Source: Theropithecus gelada
Lineage: Eukaryota; Chordata; Mammalia; Primates; Cercopithecidae
Assembly: GCF_003255815.1 (NCBI RefSeq)
Contig: NC_037674.1
Span: 25,487,830-25,551,829, forward strand
Length of the DNA: 64,000 nt
Direction: 5' to 3'
The notes below the pieces were generated by a model, which was not told the origin of the DNA, did no database searches, and saw nothing but the letters and a program-made list of their open reading frames with translations. The position numbers and the translations under genes were made by a program. This document shows positions 54,640-64,000 of the stretch, one piece after another (position 1 is the first letter of the stretch; every line of letters starts with the position of its first letter).

Positions 54640-57600
54640 CTAACATTGAATGTAAATGGCCTAAATGCCCCACTTAAAAGATACAGAACTGCAGAATGGC
54701 TAAGAACTCACCAACCAACTGCTGCCTTCAGGAGACTCACCTAATACATAAGAACTCACATAAACTTAAAGTAAAGGAGTAGAAAAAGGCATTTCATGCA
54801 AAAGGACATGAAAAGCGAGCAGGGGAAGCTATTCTTATGTCAGACAAAACAAACTTTAAAGCAACAGCGGTTAAAAGAGACAAAGAGGGACAGTATAGAA
54901 TGGTAAAAGGCCTTGTCCAACAGGAAAATATCACAATCCTAAACATATATGCACCTAGCACTGGAGCTCCCAAATTTATAGAACAATTACTAATAGACCT
55001 AAGAAATGAGATAGACAGCAATACAGTAATAGTGAGGGACTTCAGTGCTCCACTGACAACACTGGACAGGTCATCAAAACAGAAAGTCAACAAAGAAACA
55101 ATGGATTTAAACTATACGTTGGAACAAATGGACTTAACAGATATATACAGAACATTTCATCCAACAGCAGCAGACTACACATTCTATTCAACAGCACATA
55201 ACTTTCTAACTTTCACCAAGATAGATCATATGGTAGCCCATAAAACGAACTTCAATAAATTTAAGAAAATTGAAATTATATCAAGCACTCTCTCAGACTA
55301 CAGTGGAATAAAACTGGAAATTAACTCCAAAGAAGCCTTCAAAACTATGCAAATACAGGGAAATTAAATAACCTGCTCCTGAATGAGCATTGGGTCAAAA
55401 ACATAAGATGGAAATGAAAAAATTCTTCAAACTAAACGACAATAATGACACAACCTATTAAAACCTCTGGGATACAACAAAGGCGGTGCTAAAAAGAATG
55501 TTCATAGCCCTAAACACCTGTAACAAAAACACTGGAAGAACACAAACAGACAATCTAAGGTCACACCTCAAGGAATTAGAGAAACAAGAACAAACGAAAC
55601 CCAAACCCAGCAGAAGAAAGGAAATAACCAAGATCAGAGCAGAACTAAATGAAATTGAAACAAACAAACAAAAAAAATACAAAAGATAAATGAAACAAAA
55701 AGCTGGTTCTTTGAAAAGATAAAATTGATAGACCATTAGTAAGAGTAACCAAGAAAAGAAAAAATCCAAATAACCTCACTAAGAAACAAAACAGGAGATA
55801 TTACAACTAACACCACTGAAATACAAAAGATAATTCAAGGCTACTGTGAACACTTTTATGCACATAAACTAGAAAACCTAGAAGAGATGGATACATTCCT
55901 GGAAAAATACAACCCTCCTGGCTTAAATCAGGAAAAATTAGATAACCTGGAAAAGACCAATAACAAGCAGCGAGATTGAAATGGTAATTTAAAAATTACC
56001 GACAAAAAAAAGTCCAGGACCAGATGGATTCACAGCAGTATTCTACCAGACATTCAAAGAAGAATTGGTACCAATTATTTTGACACTATTCCACAAGATA
56101 GAGAAAGAAGGAACCCTCCCTAATTCATTCCATGGATCCAGAATCACCCTAGTACCAAAACCAGAAAGGATGTAACCAAAAAAGAAAACTACAGACCAAT
56201 ATCCTTGATGAACACAGATGCTAAAATCTTTAACAGAATACTAGCTAGCCAAATCTAACAACATATCAAAAACATAATCCACCATGATCAAGTGGGTTTC
56301 ATGCCAGGGATGCACAGATGGTTTCACATATGCAAGTCAATAAATGTGATACACCACATAAACAAAATGTAAAACAAAAATCACATGATCATCTCAATAG
56401 ATGCAGAAAAAGCATTCAACAAAATTCAGCATCTTTATGATTAAAACTCTCATCAAAATCGGCATACAAGGGACATACCTTAGTAATAAAACCCATCTAT
56501 GATAAACCCACTGCCAACATAATACTGAATGGGGAAAAGTTGAAAGCATTCCCCCGAGAACTGGAACAAGACAAGGATGCCCACTCTCATCACTCCTCTT
56601 TAACATAATACTGGAAGTCCTAGCCAGACCAATCAGACAGGAGAAAGAAATATAGGGCATCCAAATCAGTAAAAAGGAAGTCAAACTGTCACTGCTTGCT
56701 GATGATATGATCATTTACCTTGAAAACTCTAAGGACTTCTCTAGAAAGCTCCTAGGACTGATAAAGGAATTCAGCATAGTTTCCAGATACAAAATTAATG
56801 TACACAAATCAGTAGCTCTTCTATACACCAACAGTGACCAAGGAGAGAATCAAATCAAGAACTCAACCCCTTTTACAATAGCTGCAAAAAAAAAAAATAC
56901 CTAAGAATATACCTAACCAAGGAGTCAAAAGGCCTCTACATAAAACTACAAAACACTACTGAAAGTAATCATAAACTACACAAACAAATGGAAACATATC
57001 CCATGCTCATGGCTGGGTAGAATCAATATTGTGAAAATGATCATACTGCCAAAAGCAATCTACAAATTCAATGCAATCCCATCAAAATACCATCATCATC
57101 CTTCACAGAATTAGAAAAAAAATTCTAAAATTCATATGGAACCAAAAAAAGAGCCCGCACAGCCAAAGCAAGACTAAGCAAAAAGAACAAATCTGGAGGC
57201 ATTACATTACCCCACTTCAAACTATACTATAAGGCCATAGTCACCAAAACAGCATGGTACTGGTATAAAAACAGGCATGTAAACCATTGCCACAGAATAG
57301 AGAACCTAGCAATAAAGCTAAATTCTTACAGTCAACTGATCTTTGACAAAGTAAACAAAATCACAAAGGGGGCCAAGGACACCCTATTCAACAAGTGGTG
57401 CTGAGATAATTGCCAAGCCATATGTAGAAGAATAAAACTGGATTCTCATCTCTCACCTTATACAAAAATCAACTCAAGATGGATTAAGAACTTAAACATG
57501 ACACCTGAAACTATAAAAATTATAGAACATAACATTGGAAAAACCCTTCTAGACATTGGCTTAGGCAAGGATTTCATGACCAAGAACCCAAAAGCAAATG

Positions 57601-58400
57601 CAATAAAAACAAAGATAAATAGTTAGGACCTAATTAAACTAAAGAACTTTTGCACAGCAAAAGGAACAGTCAGCAGAGTAAACAGACAACCCATAGAGTG
57701 GGAGAAAATCTTCACAATCTATACATCTGACAAAGGAATAATATCCAGAATCTACAACGAACTCAAATCAGTAAGAAAAAAACAAACAATCCCATCAAAA
57801 AGTGGGCTAAAGACATGAATAGACAATTCTCAAAAGAAGATATACCAATGGCCAGTAAACACATGAAAAAATGCTCAATATCATAATGATCAGGGAAATG
57901 CAAATCAAAACTGCAATGTGATACCACCTTACTCCTTCAAGAATGGCCATCATCAAAAAATCAAAAAACAGTAGATGTTGGCATAGATGCAGTGAACAGG
58001 GGACACTTCTACACTACTGGTGGGAATGTAAACTAGTACAGCCACTATGGAAAACAGCATGGAGATTCCTTAAATAACTAAAAGTAGGTCTACCATTTGA
58101 TCCAGCAGTCCCACTTACTGGGTATCTACCCAGAGGAAAAGAGGTCATTATTCAAAAAAGATACTTGTACATGCATTTTTATAGCAGCCCAATTCACATA
58201 TATACAATGGAATACTACGCAGCCATAAAAAGGAATGAATCAACAGCATTTACAGTGACCTGGATGAGATTGGAGACTATTATTCTAAGTGAAGTAACTC
58301 AGGAATGGAAAACCAAACATTGTATGTTCTCACTGATATGTGGGAGCTAAGCTATGAGGACACAAAGGCATGAGAATGATACAATGAATTTTGGGGAACT
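54640..58400 (+). pseudogene. L1 ORF2 remnant in L1P copy 2
   Basis: The piece 54837-55367 (176 aa) holds endonuclease C-terminal phrases ILNIYAPSTGAPKFIEQLL and IYRTFHPTAADYTFYST. RT pieces follow in other frames, with LADD at about 56700. The final piece at 58165-58350 includes YTMEYYAAIKRNE near the ORF2 C-terminus. Inactive. Confidence 0.9.
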
Positions 58401-58578
58401 TGGGGGAAGAGCGGGAGAGGGACGAGGGATAAAAGACTACAAATATGGTGCAGTGTATACTGCTTGGGTGATGAGTGCACCAAAATCTCACAAATCACCA
58501 CTGAAGAACTTACTCATATAACCAAATATCACCTGTACCCCGAATAACTTATGGAAAAATAAAAATAAATAAATAGAA

Positions 58579-58593
58579 TCTGTGTAAGAAGTA
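58579..58593. repeat. L1P copy 2, 3' target-site duplication
   Basis: Perfect match to 51675-51689, after the (AAAT)-rich L1 tail. Confidence 0.93.
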
Positions 58594-58659
58594 GCTGGAC
58601 CTGCTATTCCCCTCTCCCACTGTGTGGGAGACAGGAGGATTTTTCTCTACAGAGCTAAT

Positions 58660-60690
58660 GAAGCTTTGACTGAAGGACCCCAAGAACAGAGGAGAGCAGG
58701 GATGAGGCACTGAAAACAGAAATTAAGAAAATATCTGCATACTAACCAGGGAGACCCTCCCCAGCTCCTTTCCCCTGCACAGATATTGGAACTCCAGTAG
58801 CCAGTTTATGCTTGCAGGCAGGATATTGAAGGAGTGTAATTCTTAGGAAGAACTAAACTTTCCCAGAAAAGACATTGGACATGGGCTCATTGCCTCACCA
58901 ACCAGCAGTGCAGCCCACCTAGCAGTAGCCCCCTCGCCCCGCCCCCACAGAACTGCCCAGTCATCTTTCTGTTGCCTTACTCTTAAATCTGAACAAACAT
59001 GAAGAATCACCAAGCACCTGAGGAAAGCCTCCTACAGGAAGGATCATCAAAAGAAAAGAAGCATCAATTCAAAAAACAGAAGAGGCCAGGCACGGTGGCT
59101 CACGCCTGTAATCCCAGCACTTTGGGAGGCTGAGGCGGGCAGATCACGAGGTTGGGGGTTAAAAACCAGCCTGGCCAACATGGTGAAACCCTGTCTCTAC
59201 TAAAAATACAAAAATTAGCTGGGCACAGTCGTGGGCGCCTGTAATCCCAGCTACTGGGGAGGCTGAGACAGGAGAATCATTTGAACCTGGGAGGCAGAGG
59301 TTGCATTGAGTCAAGATTGTGCCATTGCACTCCAGCCTGGGTGACCGGGCGAAACTCTGTCTCAAAAAAAAAAAAAAAAGATGTTTTTAATGTGTCATTA
59401 ATATCCTCAGAGAGACTGAAGAAGATATTGTATCCATAAAACAAGAATAGTGTACTATTTTACAAGAAAAAAAGAATCAGACTTGAAAATTAAAATGATG
59501 TTTAAAAATCTTTAATTCATTGAAAGGTTGGACGATAAAGTTGAGAAATCTTACAGAAAGTTAAAAAGATAAATTGATGGGCATAAAGGGAGAGTAGACA
59601 GGAAAATTAGAGACTAATCAAAGAGGTCCCATATATATTTAATTGGAAATCAGGAAAAGAGAATAGAGAAAGTGGAGAGGAGGAAATGATCAAAGAAATA
59701 ATACAGGAAAACATCTGAGGGCTGGACAGACTGAAAGGACCAATGGAGTAACGAATAAAATTAGTGGAGGAAAAAGAAATTGTGCCATGATGAAATTTAA
59801 GACTACCAAAAAAAGATAGTGAAAGTTTGACTTGTCGGTAGCAACACTACAAGCTGAAAAACAAAGGAATGGTGCGTTCAAAAATTCTAGATACAAATTA
59901 TTGCCCATCTAGAATTCTGTATCCAGCCAAATCATCACTCAGGTATACAATATTCAGATATTCCAAGTCTCCACCAAAAAATAAATAAAATAAAATAAAA
60001 TAAACTTACTATGTACATACTCCCCTTCCGGAAGTTACTAAAGAAAATATTCCATCCAAACAGGAGAATGAAAAAAAAGGAGAGGAAAACACAGGATCCA
60101 GGAAAGAGAGACAAAGGGACCCCCCAGGCTTCGAAAATAACTAGTCCAGATTGGAGCAAAGGAGACAAAGAAGCATAATAGAAAATAGGAAATTCGATCA
60201 GCAGACAGATTTCACCATGAGGAAAATTTTAGAGGTTATTGGAGGATAAGGGGAAACTTACCAATAGAAACTAAGGAAATGAAGCAAATGGGCAGAAAGG
60301 CAATTAATTCCAGGAAAAATAAAAATTTGTCCATAGCATATTACTTGGCTCCTCAGTGTTGCATTATGGGCAGAATAATGTGAGCACTGAATATTGATTT
60401 AACCAAAAATTGTGATACTGGAAAAATGGAAGAGAGAATAGGAAAGAGCTGAATCCTCATCTACCACAATAGGAAATCTGAAATTGATGAAACAAGAGAA
60501 AGAAGTATACGCATTTAATTCAGAAATATGCAGATAGCAAGAAGCAGCTACAAGAGTTAAGTGTCTGCCTCTGGGTGGTAAACTAGGGGTAAAGGGGGGG
60601 AACAGGTAGATGGCGTGAATACAGCATTGTTCATTTAAGGGTCTTTCAGGACTATTGGATTCTTACCTTACACTATGTGTGTGGCACTCT
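58660..60690 (+). mobile_element. HAL1 (half-L1) element, split by an Alu
   Basis: The text follows HAL1 (an ORF1-only LINE): ACTGAAGAAGATATTGTATC, AAAATGATGTTTAAAAATC, TTGAAAGGTTGGACGATAAAG, GGAAATGATCAAAGAAATAAT, AGCAACACTACAAGCTG, a CTAGAATTCTGTATCCAGCC phrase and CACAGGATCCAGGAAAGAG. No ORF2 follows. Its ORF1 frame is broken. An Alu (59084-59380) lies near the start. Exact boundaries are uncertain. Confidence 0.75.
59084..59380 (+). repeat. Alu SINE (AluS-like)
   Basis: Sense Alu from GGCCAGGCACGGTGGCTC to CTCTGTCTCAAAAAAA inside the HAL1. Confidence 0.95.
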
Positions 60691-60799
60691 CTCTATGTTG
60701 CTTTTTTTCCTTTTTTCTTTTTTTTTTTTTGGGGGGGTGGGATTTATTGGTGGGTATGAGTAAGGAGGGGCAGCACAGTGGACGCCCTCTCAAGTGCAG

Positions 60800-61045
60800 G
60801 GCTTTAAAAAACATAAGGAAAAGAGCTCTCTGAAGTCACATTGATTCAGATTTGAATCTCGGAGCAACCGTTTTGCTACCTTTTTGATCCTGGGAAAATT
60901 ATTTTAAGCTTTCTGAGTCTCCGTTTTCTCAATTGTAATATGAGGCAAATACTTTTATTAGCTATCACCTTTCATAGGGTTCTTTAGAAACAGGTCAACT
61001 GCCTGACCCACGGAAAAGCCCTCAATAGAAGCTTTCTGCCTGTTC
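60800..61045 (+). repeat. MIR SINE
   Basis: Sense MIR with GATTTGAATCTCGG, TGATCCTGGGAAAATTATTT, CTGAGTCTCCGTTTTCTC and CCTTTCATAGGGTTCTTTAG in the usual order. A T/G homopolymer run (60707-60740) lies before it. Confidence 0.8.
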
Positions 61046-62247
61046 TAATTACCTGGCACCCTTCATTCCTCTCTGGACATCTTGACCTCTTGCTCTTCAT
61101 CAGTTATTCAGGCCCAGTGTGGATTTAGCCCCCCGGTGTGTTTGTATGTTTCACCTTAGCTCTAACGTGAAGAAGAAGGTGTTGTTTTGTTTTTGTTTTT
61201 GTTTTTCTTGTTTAAAAAAAAATAAGCTGGTGACCCTTGATCTAGAAATCAGTTCCTCTGAGGAGTGGCTTTGGTGATGGAGGAACACTGTTCCCCCTTT
61301 GGGAAAGGAAAACTTGAGTCATACTCTTTCAGCCACTGGTGAGCAGAAGCTTAGGTGAGAACCAGACATCTTAGAAGGCTCCAGGATCTCCCATTCGTGC
61401 CCACAAACATTTCCAGCCTTAATCCCTTTTGCTGATGTAATAAGATTCTTCAGCTGGATGATGAAAACTGAGCCTATGGTGTTGTGATTATGAGCTCAGC
61501 TACCTGCCACTGGCAGGTGACAGCTGCACCTGTGAGGCTGGTTGGTCAGCTTCCCACACACCCAGGGTGCCTGCGGCCTCCTGCACCCTAAGCCCTGCCC
61601 TGACCCGGCCACTAGTTATTGAACAGGGAGTGAGGTTTCCTGGTAGAGATTATTTATTTTACTGCCAGGATTATGCTATATGCAAATCACAGGTCCAGGC
61701 ACTGGGGATGACATAGAGATACATGTACATTTGGCCTCGAAGGAGTTTGCCATTTAATGAGGGAGATAGGTGATCACCATCCAATAGACAAGGAAATAAG
61801 TGAAGTGGGTAAGAGAAGGGCTGCTGGTGGGCTGCATGTGGGATAAGTCAGACTTTGGGTCTACATGCGGGAATGCTGCTTTGGAGCTTCTCATGCAAGC
61901 CTGGAGCAGGTGAGCACCCAGCTCAGGTGATTTTCTTTAAGCAAAAGCAAGTCTTCCAACTTGTGTGATGTTTTATCCTTAGGACGGCAGTAGGAGTGGG
62001 TGGTCTCTGAATACTGACAGTCCTTATGGAGGAGGATAGTGCCTTGTGGGCAGGGTGACCCTACAATTCATTAGCCAGACAGGGACACTTGAGAGTGAAG
62101 GTAGTGAAAGATAACCAGCATTCCAGGACACGAATAGCCAGGGCTTGCCCTGGCAAACCAGACATATGATCTCCCGACTTACGGGAGCTTGGTAATTATA
62201 AAGCGGAGTAGAGTCAGTGACCTAGGGACCAGAAGAGAATAGATTCT
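61046..62247. other. Intron 4 sequence, no exon seen
   Basis: Includes unique-looking GC-richer sequence at about 61500-61620 and, near 61660-61830, a diverged old repeat phrase (GGTCCAGGCACTGGGGATGA and following). No splice-bounded exon. Confidence 0.45.
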
Positions 62248-62552
62248 GGCTGGGCACAGTGACTCATGCCTATAATTCCAGCACTTTGGGGGGCCGAGGC
62301 AGGAGGATAGCTTGAGGCCAGAAGTTCAAGATGAGCCTGGGCAACATAGTGAGAACTTCATCTCTACAAAATTAATAAATAAATTAGCCGGGCATGGTAG
62401 CATGCACCTGTAGTCCCAACCACTCATGAGGCTGAGGCAGGAGGATTGCAGGAGCCTTGGAGTTAAGGCTGCAGTAAGCCATAATTGCACCAGCCGAGGC
62501 AACAGAGCAAGACCCTGTCTCAAAAAAAAGAGAGAGAGCGAGAGAGAGAAAA
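62248..62552 (+). repeat. Alu SINE (AluJ-like) with GA-rich tail
   Basis: Sense Alu from GGCTGGGCACAGTGACTC to CCCTGTCTCAAAAAAAAG, with an AGAGAGAGCGAGAGAG tail. The flank AATAGATTC is repeated on both sides. Confidence 0.93.
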
Positions 62553-62977
62553 TAGATTCCTATTCAGTCTGAATGTCTAGGTCTCATGCAGGTTCAAAAG
62601 GCTTCTCAGGCAATTCTCCCAGACACCCTGGGTAAGAGCCACTGGCAGTAGAGGGCTCTGGTCTCTCTTGACACATTTCCTCCTCAGAATGACTGCTCAG
62701 GGGGGTCCATTTTCACCAGTGACCAGCATCAGTCCGCCTCTCTGGTTAGGACTCCTCAAGGAGCCCCATATGTTCTGGCCAAACTACTTAAAGATTAAAT
62801 GTATATTTTCTGCCTCCCTGGCCCCTTAGCTCCTCCTGCATGGAAACCAATTCAGAGTTTGTCTTGGTGTGGTTTTTAATTGCCCCGCCAAAGTCCCGCC
62901 CCCTTATAGTTCTTTTCAGAGAGGAATTCTTATGCCAAAACCACTTCACGGTGATTTCACACTGTAGTAAATAATGT
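62553..62977. other. Intron 4 sequence, nothing recognised
   Basis: No exon or named repeat. The GCCCCGCCAAAGTCCCGCCCCC stretch at about 62882 contains GC boxes but no CpG island. Confidence 0.45.
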
Positions 62978-62993
62978 AGAAAATGCTCTAAGC

Positions 62994-63293
62994 GCTGGGC
63001 GCTGTGGCTCAAGCCTGTAATCCCAGCACTTTGGGAGGCCGAGGTGGGTGGATCACGAGGTCAGGAGATCGAGACCATCCTGGCTAACACAGTGAAACCC
63101 CGTCTCTACTAAAAATACAAAAAAATTAGCTGGGCGTGGTGGCATGCGCCTGTAGTCCCAGCTACTCGGGAGGCTGAGGCAGGAGAATGGCGTGAACCCG
63201 GGAGGCGGAGCTTGCAGTGACCCGAGATCGTGCCACTGCACTCTAGCCTGGGCGACAGAGCGAGACTCTGCCTCAAAAAAAAAAAAAGAAAAA
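62994..63293 (+). repeat. AluY-like SINE with perfect TSD
   Basis: Sense Alu from GCTGGGCGCTGTGGCTC to CTCTGCCTCAAAAAA. The 16-bp duplication AGAAAATGCTCTAAGC lies at 62978-62993 and 63294-63309. Confidence 0.96.
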
Positions 63294-63309
63294 AGAAAAT
63301 GCTCTAAGC

Positions 63310-64000
63310 AATTGCTGTTTTATCAAAGAAATTAACAGTTGATGTGAGAGGACAGCCCTAATGACCTAGCACTGTTACCCCATTTCATTCTGTATCCTGA
63401 TAGAATAAAGGTCATAGAGTAACAGAATTTACAGGGTAAAAGTATTCCTATTTATGTTATTTGTCTCTTCCACCAGCCTGTGATTTCCTGGAAGACATAA
63501 ATTACATTGTTAACATAAGATATCATTAAAACCATCACCGGGCTGGTCTGAAGGTAGTGACTTATCTCACTTGATTGTTCACAGTTATAGATCAAACTTC
63601 TTGTTCTACTGTTTCCCCTCTTCTCACTACTGTACTTGACTGTCTTTGTTAACAATTAAAAACAATAAAATAAATAAAACCATCATTGGCATGGACATAT
63701 TTGTGGGGTCTCCTAAATGAGTATGGTTGAATGGAAGGCAGCCTGGTCATAGCCCCACCTCTCTTGCTGACACCAGAGAGACTCCTTTCAGTCCTTACAC
63801 CCAAAACAGACTTTCCTTTGTGATCTTTGTTTATAGCAAATCATATTCTTCGCAGGCCACCTGAGGCAACTGGGAGGTGACCTCCTCCTCCTCTTCCCTC
63901 CCCATCCCACAGGGACAGTTCTGTTGTCTCGGTTCAGCTCTGCCTGGTCTTCTGAACGCTGGGGTCTACCTGTTAAACACGGCAGGGCGTGGTCAAGGCT
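63310..64000. other. Intron 4 sequence to window end
   Basis: No exon or repeat recognised. In particular nothing resembling the lysine-proline-asparagine start expected for FATP2 exon 5. Confidence 0.5.

Larger units (their letters stand above)
51690..58578 (+). mobile_element. L1P LINE copy 2, full length, inactive
   Basis: A 6.9 kb plus-strand L1 bounded by a perfect 15-bp duplication. Order: 5' UTR (to about 53.1 kb), ORF1 (about 53.08-54.46 kb including an inserted Alu and gap), ORF2 (about 54.64-58.4 kb) and A-rich tail. ORF2 pieces include an endonuclease segment at 54837-55367 and RT remnants near 56.1-56.9 kb. At the catalytic site (about 56695-56712) the usual FADD reads LADD. Compared with copy 1 it has a longer 5' end and lacks copy 1's 3' deletion. 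Closely similar to copy 1 over its length. Confidence 0.94.
46949..64000 (+). other. SLC27A2: SLC27A2 intron 4 (start; end not in window)
   Basis: Donor GTAACA at 46949. More than 17 kb without any segment resembling the next FATP2 exon. It contains L2, MER20, MIR, Alus, a full-length L1P and a HAL1. Unlisted stretches show no exon signals I would defend. Confidence 0.85.

Noticed and set aside
61450..64000. Possible SLC27A2 exon 5
   Set aside because: Scanned for the expected LALGNGLRGDVW-type coding text after a lysine start; nothing found.

Overview
This is a stretch of primate nuclear genome. It carries the promoter and first four coding exons of SLC27A2 (FATP2, very long-chain acyl-CoA synthetase) on the + strand, embedded in dense transposable elements. 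Introns with GT-AG boundaries, about 27 Alu elements, L1P, L2, MIR, MaLR and LTR7-type repeats mark it as primate. An AluY at 53851 has the right-arm variants (GATCCGGCCACTG and GGGCGACCGAGCGAG) that I associate with Old World monkey AluY lineages, so a cercopithecid is my best guess. Two N gaps (42841, 54158-54236) show this is draft assembly.

Layout. 1-23.3 kb is intergenic. It holds an AT-rich repeat-like block with a palindrome, a 5.6 kb minus-strand old L1 with tandem 5' UTR units, an L1M/HAL1 ORF1 fragment, a MaLR LTR, a near full-length plus-strand L1P (11462-17850) with target-site duplications, an LTR7-type solo LTR, a MER5A and an MST/MLT1 LTR. 23.3-24.65 kb is a CpG island with the SLC27A2 promoter and exon 1. 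Intron 1 (24625-38959), intron 2 (39170-43729), intron 3 (43889-46823) and the start of intron 4 (46949 to beyond the window end) hold the other repeats. These include a second full-length L1P (51690-58578) and a HAL1. Exon 5 is not visible in the window.

The four exons join in frame (478+210+159+125 coding bases) and encode residues 1-324 of a family member that is about 620 residues long. They cover the N-terminal membrane segment and the ATP/AMP-binding P-loop, which is split across exons 2 and 3. No premature stop or broken splice site was seen, so the locus looks intact as far as it goes. No other protein-coding gene is supported; nearly all other open frames are pieces of L1 or Alu or chance frames in the CpG island.

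No undescribed multi-gene system is present. The most interesting signals concern how repeats shape this gene: inverted Alus tightly flanking exon 3 (the exon skipped in the known FATP2b isoform), an Alu inserted into the polypyrimidine/branch region just before exon 4, a ~209 bp local duplication on either side of exon 2, and two long direct L1P copies that bracket the promoter and exons 1-4.
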